The notes under the pieces are model-generated. The model was not told the origin of the DNA and made no database searches. It worked only from the letters and a program-made list of their open reading frames with translations. DNA of 64,000 nucleotides from Neonectria sp. B-13. Lineage: Eukaryota > Ascomycota > Sordariomycetes > Hypocreales > Nectriaceae. The stretch spans positions 186,001-250,000 of the forward strand of contig NOKP01000042.1 in NCBI GenBank assembly GCA_002682825.1, written 5' to 3'. Shown piece by piece: positions 13,101 to 24,278 of this stretch (position 1 is its first letter; every line of letters begins with the position of its first letter). The position numbers and the translations under genes were made by a program.

Positions 13101-13627
13101 GTGCATCCCGAACGAAGCGCTCTAAAAGAATTCCGAGGGGGAGGTTAGGCGGATGGGGAATGAGGCAGAGGCTACGTTCGTGTTCGTGCAACAGTCGAGG
13201 AGGAAGCTAGTGTATGGATACCAATTCCCTACATGATGGATATAAATGCACGCTCAACGTCCAACGCCCCCTACTCAACGCCCGTAGAATCCCCACCATC
13301 AAAGGCATGTAAGTTGAGCCAACCTGGTATATAAATCCCCAACGCCAAAATCTGTAATCCATCAATGCAAATTCGACAGGCTGCACCACGGCCAAAATGC
13401 GAGAACTGCGCCAAAACAAAACCATGCCGACCCTTGCTGGGCCGGTGACTAATCATACAAGCAAACTAAACCAGAAACCCAGACAAAGAGGACGTCAAGT
13501 CTTAAACGCGCAAGTCTACCATGAATTCATCCACGTGGCGGCCGGCTGGAGGTGCAAAATGTAACGGTAAAAGAGCGGAGCAGGTCTTAGACTAAGCACG
13601 AGACGAGGTGCAACGCTCGTTACCAGT
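13101..13627. other. Convergent intergenic region palB-C2H2 (left; right mirror 17873-18399)
   Basis: These 527 bp lie between two converging stop codons and should hold both 3' UTRs. Nothing else is recognisable. Confidence 0.6.
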
Positions 13628-15198
13628 CTATGATGGTGGACCCCGTCGTCGTCGACCGCGATTGGGTCCATCTGGCCGCTGAGAGAGAACATCCCGTAGG
13701 AGTGGATCGTCCTTATCCTTGTCTACGTGATGCACACGGACATGTCTGTCAGGCGCGTCTTGTTAGTTTCTTGGAAGTTTTATAACATTGTTCCATCTGA
13801 AAGGTTTGACATGAGGAATGTACTGGCTGGATGGTCACCATACCTTTGGAGGTTGTCTGGTCGAGGGTACTTGTGTTCCCTGTCCGGACAGAATGGGCAA
13901 ACATATCCCGGTGAGTCGTGAACGAGACCATGCCTGATCATCTCGTTCTTGCGCTTGAAGCCTTTTCCACCTTCACTTCGGGGACAGCCTCGCACGGAGC
14001 AGTAATGTGGGCGGGCTGATGAATGCACATTGGCGTGGGAGTTGAGGAGATATTGTGTTTGGAATGCAGGAGCAGTACACCCAGTGAAAGTACAAACATA
14101 GGCGCCAATCTGGGGATTGGTAATGCCGTCGATGCTCATTCGGTCGGCAACCGAGGTTGACGTAGCTGGCGTGGAGGCAGAGTGATCCGTGCTGGGAGTT
14201 TCGCCTGTGGCACTACTACTGCTATACTCAACATTGTGGCGCTGATGGATTCCATTGGGGCCATAATAATAGGGGCTCGAAGCCGGTAAAGAGCGCGGGG
14301 ATGGCAGAGTTCGTGGGAATCCCTCGTTTGGTGACGTTGGAGGTGACGCATGGCTAGTAGCAATGGGAGGGAATCGAGGGATGCCGGGCGGCGGAGAAAC
14401 GGGAAAGCCTGGCCCGTGCCCGTGACGGGAAGAAAGCTCCTTCTCTGCCGGGGCTATCGGTTCGGGAGGTAAGCGGTCGATGTCACCGAGGGTCAAACGG
14501 ATCGAGGGAAGTATTGGGCCGTTGGAATCGGACCGGGGAGAGTCCATCTGGAGTGGGGGAAGCTCCCCACTGGCAGGTGTGAGAATAGCTACCGGAGGAG
14601 ACTTGGCACCTGGCTTGTTGTCGGCTCCCGGGAATGAATAATGAGAAGCGGGATGGTCATCGCGGAGGGACAGGTGACGTGTTGAGACGGATATGTCGGG
14701 GCTGGCCTTGAGAGCCAAGACCGACATAGAGGCAAGGCTCGGGAGGGGAGCGGGTCTCACGGCGAAGGCGGCGGCTTGCAATGCATCTGCGGCGAGGTGT
14801 TGCAGCGAGGGAACGGTCATGACAACTTCGTCGGGTGGCCCATCAAGACTGGACTCGTCATCTGGGGAGTCTTCCTCGCAGGCTAGCAGCTGACGACCGG
14901 CGAGACGAGCGATCTCGGGGTCGCGTCCGTTGTCGAGATAAGCGACCAGTATAGCATCCCCTGAATTGGGACGGACCTTGTGGCGATTAGACTTGTCGCG
15001 ATCGTCGAGAGAGGCAGGGCTCAGACTGACTTGGGCTGGAGGAATATCTGGGGGGGGACTCGGAGTGGGTGCGAGCCTAGGACGGAGCGGAGTCATGAGG
15101 GGGCTGTCGCGAGGAACCACCTCATCCGGGTCGTAGGTGTCGGCGATGACGAAGCCGTGCGATTGTTTGGGTTGCTGGTGTTGAGCGGCCGTGGTCAT
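13628..15198 (-). CDS. C2H2 zinc-finger protein, probable transcription factor (left copy)
   Basis: Exons: 13844-15198 and 13628-13745, giving 490 residues. The first 360 residues are Pro/Ser-rich and probably disordered (for example PTPSPPPDIPP and GFPVSPPPGIPRFPPI). Three zinc-finger-like units follow: about 368-392 (CTFTGC...HANVH), 399-427 (CSVRGC...HGLVH, with an inserted loop) and 433-457 (CPFC...HVRVHH). The third is split by the 98-bp intron, which has an AACTAAC branch site. The tail is basic (GRRRRGPPS). The layout suggests a nuclear DNA-binding protein, but I do not recognise a named orthologue and no target can be given. Its upstream region runs into the central gap. Confidence 0.85.
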
Positions 15199-15600
15199 AG
15201 TTGTCGCGTCGGCGTCTATAGCTCAACTCGCCATGGCCCGCAGATGGGACACCCGACTCGGTCTCGTGTTGGCCGTTGGCTTGCGAGCCGGGCCTCCTGA
15301 TGGCAGGGAACTCGAGAGTCGGCGAGACCGACCGAGGATCGAAACGGTCGAAGCCGGGTAGGCCTCGAGGTGCGACTAGGAGGTAGAGAGCGACGCGGGC
15401 GCGAGTGGACAGGATAGGACGGGGTACGACAGGGCAAGGCAACGCAGCGGGATAGCTTAGGACGAAGCGCGCAGTAGTCGGCCGTCAGGTCAGAGGTCTC
15501 GGGCGGTGTTTCGACGGCTCTGGCGTGAGGAGGTGGGCGAAGCGCGTTGATGCGAAGCGCGGCTGGAGGAAAGAGAGGCAACGAGGCAACGAGGCAATGA

Positions 15601-15700
15601 NNNNNNNNNNNNNNNNNNNNNNNNNNNNNNNNNNNNNNNNNNNNNNNNNNNNNNNNNNNNNNNNNNNNNNNNNNNNNNNNNNNNNNNNNNNNNNNNNNNN
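15601..15700. other. Assembly gap of 100 N at the palindrome centre
   Basis: Exactly 100 N, the usual placeholder for a gap of unknown size. It falls between the two arms, so the true centre of the palindrome is unsequenced. Reading frames reported across it are meaningless. Confidence 0.98.
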
Positions 15701-15899
15701 CCCTCTCCCTTCCCTCCACACACACATCCCAGCAAATAACAACAGCCGCCACTCTTCGTACAGTACTACTATTACTACAACAATCACAGCATTGCAACAC
15801 CACCACTGCCCAAGCTTACACTGCGCCAACTCAGCTGTCCTCGAGGTCTCACTCGCAATCGCCCTACACCGCAATCCCGTCTACCTCTTGCTCGTCGCC
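15701..15899. other. Unpaired 199-bp spacer: distal 5' region of the right C2H2 gene
   Basis: This stretch is present on the right only; its mirror would fall in the N gap and in the spacer itself. It opens with a pyrimidine-rich tract (about 15701-15717), then CA repeats, then mixed sequence. Such CT-rich tracts are common in fungal promoters and 5' leaders. It reads naturally as upstream DNA of the C2H2 gene starting at 16302. If the left copy has the same upstream region, it is hidden in the gap. Confidence 0.7.
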
Positions 15900-15925
15900 T
15901 CATTGCCTCGTTGCCTCGTTGCCTC
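15894..15925 (+). repeat. Four tandem 8-bp units at the palindrome junction
   Basis: Four units of the form (g/a)(t)(c/t)GCCTC lie at 15894-15925. The left arm ends (mirror of 15900) inside this array, at 15575-15600. A short tandem repeat is a plausible place for an assembler to stop or for a fold-back junction to form. Confidence 0.75.
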
Positions 15926-16301
15926 TCTTTCCTCCAGCCGCGCTTCGCATCAACGCGCTTCGCCCACCTCCTCACGCCAGAGCCGTCGAAACACCGCCCG
16001 AGACCTCTGACCTGACGGCCGACTACTGCGCGCTTCGTCCTAAGCTATCCCGCTGCGTTGCCTTGCCCTGTCGTACCCCGTCCTATCCTGTCCACTCGCG
16101 CCCGCGTCGCTCTCTACCTCCTAGTCGCACCTCGAGGCCTACCCGGCTTCGACCGTTTCGATCCTCGGTCGGTCTCGCCGACTCTCGAGTTCCCTGCCAT
16201 CAGGAGGCCCGGCTCGCAAGCCAACGGCCAACACGAGACCGAGTCGGGTGTCCCATCTGCGGGCCATGGCGAGTTGAGCTATAGACGCCGACGCGACAAC
16301 T
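15926..16301. promoter_or_regulatory. Leader and proximal promoter of the C2H2 gene (right; left mirror 15199-15574)
   Basis: About 376 bp, moderately GC-rich with CG-rich stretches and no other gene. It is shared by both arms. Only the right copy has the more distal 199 bp upstream. Confidence 0.5.
16266..16277 (+). promoter_or_regulatory. Minimal upstream reading frame before the C2H2 gene (left mirror 15223-15234)
   Basis: ATG GCG AGT TGA lies 24 bases before the main ATG. If it is in the transcribed leader it could lower initiation at the main start. The transcription start is not known, so this is only a possibility. Confidence 0.4.
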
Positions 16302-17872
16302 ATGACCACGGCCGCTCAACACCAGCAACCCAAACAATCGCACGGCTTCGTCATCGCCGACACCTACGACCCGGATGAGGTGGTTCCTCGCGACAGCCCC
16401 CTCATGACTCCGCTCCGTCCTAGGCTCGCACCCACTCCGAGTCCCCCCCCAGATATTCCTCCAGCCCAAGTCAGTCTGAGCCCTGCCTCTCTCGACGATC
16501 GCGACAAGTCTAATCGCCACAAGGTCCGTCCCAATTCAGGGGATGCTATACTGGTCGCTTATCTCGACAACGGACGCGACCCCGAGATCGCTCGTCTCGC
16601 CGGTCGTCAGCTGCTAGCCTGCGAGGAAGACTCCCCAGATGACGAGTCCAGTCTTGATGGGCCACCCGACGAAGTTGTCATGACCGTTCCCTCGCTGCAA
16701 CACCTCGCCGCAGATGCATTGCAAGCCGCCGCCTTCGCCGTGAGACCCGCTCCCCTCCCGAGCCTTGCCTCTATGTCGGTCTTGGCTCTCAAGGCCAGCC
16801 CCGACATATCCGTCTCAACACGTCACCTGTCCCTCCGCGATGACCATCCCGCTTCTCATTATTCATTCCCGGGAGCCGACAACAAGCCAGGTGCCAAGTC
16901 TCCTCCGGTAGCTATTCTCACACCTGCCAGTGGGGAGCTTCCCCCACTCCAGATGGACTCTCCCCGGTCCGATTCCAACGGCCCAATACTTCCCTCGATC
17001 CGTTTGACCCTCGGTGACATCGACCGCTTACCTCCCGAACCGATAGCCCCGGCAGAGAAGGAGCTTTCTTCCCGTCACGGGCACGGGCCAGGCTTTCCCG
17101 TTTCTCCGCCGCCCGGCATCCCTCGATTCCCTCCCATTGCTACTAGCCATGCGTCACCTCCAACGTCACCAAACGAGGGATTCCCACGAACTCTGCCATC
17201 CCCGCGCTCTTTACCGGCTTCGAGCCCCTATTATTATGGCCCCAATGGAATCCATCAGCGCCACAATGTTGAGTATAGCAGTAGTAGTGCCACAGGCGAA
17301 ACTCCCAGCACGGATCACTCTGCCTCCACGCCAGCTACGTCAACCTCGGTTGCCGACCGAATGAGCATCGACGGCATTACCAATCCCCAGATTGGCGCCT
17401 ATGTTTGTACTTTCACTGGGTGTACTGCTCCTGCATTCCAAACACAATATCTCCTCAACTCCCACGCCAATGTGCATTCATCAGCCCGCCCACATTACTG
17501 CTCCGTGCGAGGCTGTCCCCGAAGTGAAGGTGGAAAAGGCTTCAAGCGCAAGAACGAGATGATCAGGCATGGTCTCGTTCACGACTCACCGGGATATGTT
17601 TGCCCATTCTGTCCGGACAGGGAACACAAGTACCCTCGACCAGACAACCTCCAAAGGTATGGTGACCATCCAGCCAGTACATTCCTCATGTCAAACCTTT
17701 CAGATGGAACAATGTTATAAAACTTCCAAGAAACTAACAAGACGCGCCTGACAGACATGTCCGTGTGCATCACGTAGACAAGGATAAGGACGATCCACTC
17801 CTACGGGATGTTCTCTCTCAGCGGCCAGATGGACCCAATCGCGGTCGACGACGACGGGGTCCACCATCATAG
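16302..17872 (+). CDS. C2H2 zinc-finger protein, probable transcription factor (right copy)
   Basis: Identical second copy. Exons: 16302-17656 and 17755-17872. The start MTTAAQHQQPKQ is the first ATG of the long frame. Splicing from AAAG at 17656 to GACAG at 17754 restores DNLQRHVRVHH, completing the third finger, and the frame ends at TAG 17870-17872. The two copies are head to head, 1103 bp apart including the gap, and transcribe away from the palindrome centre. Confidence 0.85.
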
Positions 17873-18399
17873 ACTGGTAACGAGCGTTGCACCTCGTCTC
17901 GTGCTTAGTCTAAGACCTGCTCCGCTCTTTTACCGTTACATTTTGCACCTCCAGCCGGCCGCCACGTGGATGAATTCATGGTAGACTTGCGCGTTTAAGA
18001 CTTGACGTCCTCTTTGTCTGGGTTTCTGGTTTAGTTTGCTTGTATGATTAGTCACCGGCCCAGCAAGGGTCGGCATGGTTTTGTTTTGGCGCAGTTCTCG
18101 CATTTTGGCCGTGGTGCAGCCTGTCGAATTTGCATTGATGGATTACAGATTTTGGCGTTGGGGATTTATATACCAGGTTGGCTCAACTTACATGCCTTTG
18201 ATGGTGGGGATTCTACGGGCGTTGAGTAGGGGGCGTTGGACGTTGAGCGTGCATTTATATCCATCATGTAGGGAATTGGTATCCATACACTAGCTTCCTC
18301 CTCGACTGTTGCACGAACACGAACGTAGCCTCTGCCTCATTCCCCATCCGCCTAACCTCCCCCTCGGAATTCTTTTAGAGCGCTTCGTTCGGGATGCAC

Positions 18400-21279
18400 T
18401 TACATCAGTTCCCAGGGCCCGACATGGACGGGAGCATCGCTATGAAGCTCTATCTCGATATCCTCGGCAACGTTGTGTGTCCCCATGCTTTCCACGACAA
18501 GCCACATTCCCTCCCGAAGTATACGCCCAGGCTCCATGTCAAACTCAGGTGTGCGAACGCCGGCCGTCGGTTCCTGGAACTCGCCGTCACCGGAGATGGC
18601 GATAAGGGTTTGCTCCGGGGCCCAGCCGTGAACAACGGAGAGGCGCGTCGCTAGAGTAGAGACTGGCCGGCTCCCAGGCTCCGCACCTAGTTGAGCCACA
18701 CTTCGTGCTTTTACGCTCATCCGCGTGAGCCAAGACACGGACAGAGGCATGCGTCGGACCTCTTCCCCTTCAGACAACCTGAACGGTGGCAAGGTCGATT
18801 GCAATCGTCCAGCAGCATCAGCAGGAATGGGCTCCAGCGTTACGGGTGTCATCGACGATACCCCGAGAGCAAACTCAGCCATCTGACCCGCATCAAAAGT
18901 TGAGCAAACGACTGTGTAGACGCCAGGATCGACCCGTGCGATATTTGCAACGCTACATCCCCGTCGATATTCGCCAGAGGATCCCACCAAGTCTCGGACC
19001 TTCAGTGTGGTGGCTCGTTTCCCGTGAGCCCAGACCAGATCGACATGGACGTGGATGTCGTGGTTATCCGTGGAAAGCAAGATAGAGATTGGGCTCGCGT
19101 GAGGAAGATTCAACTTGAACTGGGGGTTCAGCAAGTATGTCGAACAGGCGGCATTACCACCAGCAGTGCGCCTGCTCCAGGTTCCGGCAGCCTCCTTGTA
19201 GTGTGCCATCGCATCCCTAGCCTCCTTTACGTTTAGAGATTCTTGGGAGAAGAGCGAAAGCGTGAGCGTATAATTAGGAAGTGGAAATTCGTGCTGGTCA
19301 AGAACAATCGTATATCGCTTTCCCGGGCTCGTCTCGAGACGCGCGAGTGTCTGAGGCGAATCCACGTAAGGCCCACGATAGACTTCACCATCGCTTATCT
19401 GGACTCTGTGGCCCTCATTATCAAAGACAAGGATGCTCATGAATCCAAGTTGTCGCGATACTGCAGCCATAGAGTCAGTTCTTGTTCGGGCTATCTGAAG
19501 TTCGGCATCCCTAAAGTGTCGGCTGGCGAGGATCCATATCGGCCCACCGTTGGGGCATTCGAGTGAATATTGCGGGTTGCGCACCAGTGACGACGCGAGT
19601 CTAGCAGGAGGGATATTCCAGGTGAAGTGATGGTCTTGGCGATGGGCAAATCGTGCTGGATTCCAGTTCAGGTACATGGACTCAAAATGTTGAACAACAT
19701 CCTCAAGTGACATCCAAAACGAGCCGGTCGGGAGCTGGTCACGGCCAGAGTTCTCTCTTGATTGAGGGAACTTAACGTCATCGTTAACTCGTAGCGTTGG
19801 GGGAGGGGTCGAGGTGGTTCCCTTCCATACCGGTCCGTTGCACCACGGATTCTTGACCAGAAGTCTTCGAGTGTCTCCGACCATGTCGAGGGCCATTACC
19901 GCGTAGTCGTGCTCACCAATCAAACCCAGGATGTCCTCCTCCTCGGTAGATATGCGCCCTGTTCCCAGAGTGACAACAACATCTTCCAAGTCGTGGGCAG
20001 TCTTGATCCTCTTCCACACAAGATCAATATGAAGATCCTCCCTGTATTAATCGACGCATAAGTAACGTGGACATAAACCTCGAGGAGCCGGCCAAGCACC
20101 CCTTAAAACATGCTGGAAACAAGAGGAGATGGTTACCTTTGAAGGAATAGTTGCTCGGGAATCCATCCGGTGAGAACCCATAGGTCAGTCCCCGAGTTGC
20201 TGCCAGGGAAATCGTACCCGCCTCGCACTTTTAAGTAAGCCTTTTCGAGAAGTGCAGGCCAGATAAGAAAGGGATTTTGACGGTCGACAACGTAGAGAGT
20301 CCGATCAGTCAAGGAGGCGGGGAGTCTTTCGTCAATGACAACGCGTCGAAAGCAACCGTTGAAGTGCAACCGGAGGACATACTTCCCAGAGGCGGAAAAC
20401 GTTGGCATGCCTCTGGCCCGATCGAAGGGATGCAAAATCGAAGCCAGAACCTAAGAAGCCCACGGTTATGATACTATACGACGATAGAAAGAGACAAACA
20501 AGCAGGTGACATAGCAAACGAGTTACAATTACTTACCGATTTTTGGCCGGTCATGATTCGCATGGCTGCACAGAGACTGGCGACGACGGAGCAGTCGGTG
20601 GTCAAGTCCTGCACTAGATCACACCCGTTACCTGAATCCATGAAGGTCTCATCGTTGACGTCTTCCCCCACCCTATAGAGTTCTCGCGGCCTCTTCCAGC
20701 CGTCAAAGGTTGCTGCTTGCCTCGGCGAGAGCGCGAGGGCAGCATTATCACGAGTGGGACGTCAGCTGTGAGGCTCGTCCGGCATGGAGATAGACACGAC
20801 TTACGTGAAGGGCACCTCTCCCGGGAGAAGACGGAAATCTGAATTGGCGGGGGCTGTTGTCCAAGGAGGGAAGTAATTGCCATGTAGGCGAGAAGTCTGT
20901 TGCAGTATGCCCGGCGGCTGCACCGGCGTTGTCTTTGTCTGTGAGGCCTTGAGTCGCTCAGCCGCCGTGATGAGCTGTTGGCATTTCTGTCGCAGGCGAG
21001 TTGCTTCGGGTTTGCTCGCAGCTTCGGCAGCTGCGCGCATGTACAAGTCGGCTGCCTGGATGGCATGATCGAGGGCCGCTTGGCCGCTCGATCTCGCAGC
21101 AAGAGACTCGGCGGCCTAGGTAGTCGGGGTGGTCAGTATTCATTGGTGATGCCACGTTGTCTCACCATCCGCGCCAGCCATTGTGGTTGCCTTCTCTGGT
21201 TGAGGCTGCGATGGCGACGGCCCTAGCTGCGGCAGCCTTGCGAGGATAGATGTTAACTCACCTGAGCTCTCCTCTCCAT
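18400..21279 (-). CDS. palB: Calpain-like cysteine protease PalB/Rim13 (right copy)
   Basis: Identical second copy. Exons: 21262-21279, 20805-21115, 20537-20720, 20137-20450 and 18400-20041. The same catalytic Cys, His and Asn and the same awkward second intron occur here, so the intron problem is not a random sequencing error in one copy. The long last exon carries the two beta-sandwich-like domains and ends at LHSDAPVHVGPWELM. Confidence 0.9.
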
Positions 21280-22134
21280 GGCGTTCTACTGAATCATGGC
21301 GCCAGATGCCCACATCACAGCGCGTCTATTCGAGGTTGAACATCCCCGCGGTGGAGCAAGATGCTCGGAGATCAGATAACCCCTTGCCCCCACTCCCACG
21401 CTCTCACTGCGAACCTACCTGCCTTACGTACTAATTCACATACGTGCCTGCCTAGTAGGTAAGTGCCTACCTCCCTATCCGTACATGCCTGCGGCGCTGT
21501 AGAGCCCCAAGTGGACCCATGGTTGAACTGCCCCGCCGTGGATAACTTAGGTGAATTGGCATTATGCAATGTCATGCCGGTGCGTTGGGTAAGTAGGCAA
21601 GTACAGTGTATGGGCAGTTAATAGGAGACCATGGCTGAATGACGCCGCCCTTTTCATGCGCCGACTATTCGTACATCCATCCATCCATCCAGTAATTAGG
21701 TACCACCACCATTGCCCCGAGCGCTCAATCGACGCGCCACACCTTAGTACCCAGACACCCTCCCTCGTAGGTTGGCTCCTGCCATCACTCCCACGACCTT
21801 ACCCTCGGCCATGCTAGGCTCATGCAACCAGCCCGATGTCCTTCCAGCGCGCCTCCCTAAGTCACTAACCGAGGTCAGAAAAGCGGGCCAGTCACAGGCG
21901 GGGCGTCCTCTCCCATTTGCCGAAACCGGTGCAGGGCCGAGGTTCAGATGACCCACGGCAGCGGGCCGTCCGACCTTGGTCCTTGGATCTCTATGCCAAT
22001 ATGATGATGCCAGAGCCCGGACTTTTGTTCGCCTCACGACCTAGCCGGAGCCAACTGTGCCTTGTTGCTTTCGAACGCGCCTTCCCGTTGTAACCTCGAC
22101 GTCTCGTCTCATCGACCGACCGCCGCCGACCGTC

Positions 22135-23326
22135 ATGGCTGCGCAATCCAAGCCTACCATTTCGCCCTGGGGCCGCGCCGTAGCCGGAGCCACAGGCGCA
22201 GTTCTTGCAAATGCCCTGGTATACCCTCTTGACATGTAAGTCGGCCTCTGATGAACTTTCCCTTACTCCTGTTGACTTTGTTGCCTCGCAGCGTCAAGAC
22301 GCGACTTCAGGTTCAGGTCCGGCCCAATCCAACCGATGGCTCCCCTGCCGCCGACGACGAACCTCACTACGCCTCAACCTGGGATGCGCTCTCGCGAATC
22401 GTGGCCGATGACGGTGTTCGGGGGCTCTATGCAGGCATCAACGGCTCCTTGATTGGCGTCGCATCGACCAACTTCGCCTACTTCTACTGGTATAGCATTG
22501 TTCGCACGCTCTATGTCAAGTCGGCCAACGGAGGCGCGGCTCCGTCGACCGTCGTGGAGCTTGCCTTGGGCGCTGTTGCTGGTGCCGTTGCTCAGTTGTG
22601 CACTATACCCGTCGCTGTGGTGACTACCCGCCAGCAAACCGCCAAGAAGGATGAGCGCAAGGGCATCTTCGCTACGGCACGCGAGGTTATTGACGGGCCG
22701 GATGGCGTATCAGGCTTGTGGAGAGGCTTAAAAGCGAGTCTCGTGCTTGTTGTCAACCCTGCAATCACGTACGGCGCGTATGAGCGATTGAAAGAGGTGT
22801 TCTTCCCCGGAAAGGCTAGCTTGAAGCCGTGGGAAGCATTTCGTGAGTGCTCCCATAATGACGTTGTCCACATCAGCTTTCTAACCTCATGATAGTCCTT
22901 GGAGCAATGTCCAAGACATTGGCAACAATCGCCACTCAACCGCTCATTGTGGCCAAAGTTGGGCTTCAGTCCAGGCCTCCCCCAGTCAGGAATGGCAAAC
23001 CTTTTGGCAGTTTTATTGAGGTGATGAAGTTCATTATTGAGCATGAAGGCTTGCTAGGCCTCTTCAAGGGTATCGCGCCCCAAATCTTCAAGGGTCTCCT
23101 CGTCCAGGGCATTCTCATGATGACAAAAGAGAGGTATGTAAACCCCGTGACTCCTTGGTCAAGTCACTAACCAGCTTGTAGGGTTGAGCTCCTCTTCGTC
23201 CTCTTCTTGCGGTATCTCAAAACCGTTCGCCTGCAGCAGCTTCGCTCCGCCGCCCAGCTCACAGCTTCTGCGACCGCTGGGAGCTTGCACAGCGTCGCAG
23301 CCAAGCCACTCGCAACGTCGAGATAA
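22135..23326 (+). CDS. ant1: Peroxisomal adenine-nucleotide carrier, Ant1/Pmp47 type (right copy)
   Basis: Identical second copy. Exons: 22135-22235, 22292-22842, 22896-23133 and 23182-23326. Splice junctions restore PLDIVKTRLQ across intron 1 and KERVELLFV across intron 3. The six-helix, three-repeat organisation is complete. Transport specificity is inferred from the family branch, not shown by the sequence. Confidence 0.9.
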
Positions 23327-23909
23327 AGAGTGTAACCGGAACTGCACTGGTGTTTAGGAGAATTTATTGATAGATGGATGTGGAAACTTTTTGTACTTGC
23401 CAGGTTGCGAACAGAATCGGGACGAACATCACATGGGTACCTGAAACCATTTCCAGAGTTCTGCCCTCTAGATTCAGTGAATGAACCCATCAAAGATAAA
23501 CCATTCCAAGCGGGCCGAGTCCGTATTCCGAATCCGTATTGTGCTACTCACTTGGTGCGTTGCAGGCGATGAAGTCTTCGACGACCCATGTACGGCTCTG
23601 TAAGTACACTCGAGTCTCAAAAGAGTCGAGATGCACGCTCTCGTCATCGGTCAATTAGGTGCATTAGGCGAAGGGTAACTGTGGCTAGTGGTCCAAAACG
23701 CCCCATCTCCATACGGCGGCATGGTAGGAATTCTACGATGTGGCTCAGGTATTGGGATTCGCGAAACCCCGAATGCTTATGTCAGCAACGGAATACCCCA
23801 CACCTTTCATCGGCTAGGGCTTGTCGTTCAATGTTCGCACACATTTTCGGCATCCTCTCTGCAACTTCGCGACCCTTTCACCGTCGACAAAGCGCATCCA
23901 ACAGCAGCA
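23327..23909. other. Intergenic region ant1-rpl29 (right; left mirror 7591-8173)
   Basis: These 583 bp hold the carrier 3' UTR and the rpl29 promoter. No open frame resembles a protein and no tRNA-like fold was noticed. Confidence 0.6.
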
Positions 23910-24278
23910 ATGGCGAGTATGTGATAATCCCCCAGCCTATTCACGTCCGATATATGCATTACTGACGATCTTCAGAGTCAAAAAACTCCTCTCAGCACAA
24001 CCAGTCGGCCAAGGCCCACCGAAACGGGTATGTTTGATTGATGCATCTTATTGAAACCTCGGGCGCTGACTATTTGATCAGCATCAAGAAGCCCAAGACT
24101 TCGCGATACCCGTCTCTTAACGGCACCGACCCCAAGTTCCGACGCAACCACCGACATGCTCTTCACGGCAGCATGAAGGCCCTGGTACGCACCCCGACCG
24201 AGAATGCGAAAATGGAACACAACGTGCTAACACATTTAATAGAAGGAGCTCAAGGAGGGCAAGCGTGAGTCCGCTTGA
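23910..24278 (+). CDS. rpl29: 60S ribosomal protein eL29 (right copy)
   Basis: Identical second copy. Exons: 23910-23916, 23976-24027, 24082-24184 and 24243-24278. All introns have GT and AG ends (GTATGT, GTATGT and GTACGC donors). The reading frame is intact to TGA at 24276-24278. It lies between the carrier gene and vts1, all on the plus strand. Confidence 0.96.

Larger units (their letters stand above)
1..15600. repeat. Left arm of a giant inverted repeat (palindrome)
   Basis: Base x here pairs with the complement of base 31500-x in the right arm. I checked this at the arm ends, at the gap edge and through every long reading frame, which are identical in sequence and length. The arm carries six genes and ends in RIP-degraded AT-rich DNA at the window start, still inside the repeat, so its outer end is not visible. 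It stops at 15600, the first N of the gap being 15601. No mismatch was seen in the parts compared; a base-by-base alignment was not run. Confidence 0.97.

Noticed and set aside
15525..16010. Open frames crossing the N gap
   Set aside because: They are produced by reading through Ns and joining unrelated leader sequence; no protein likeness.
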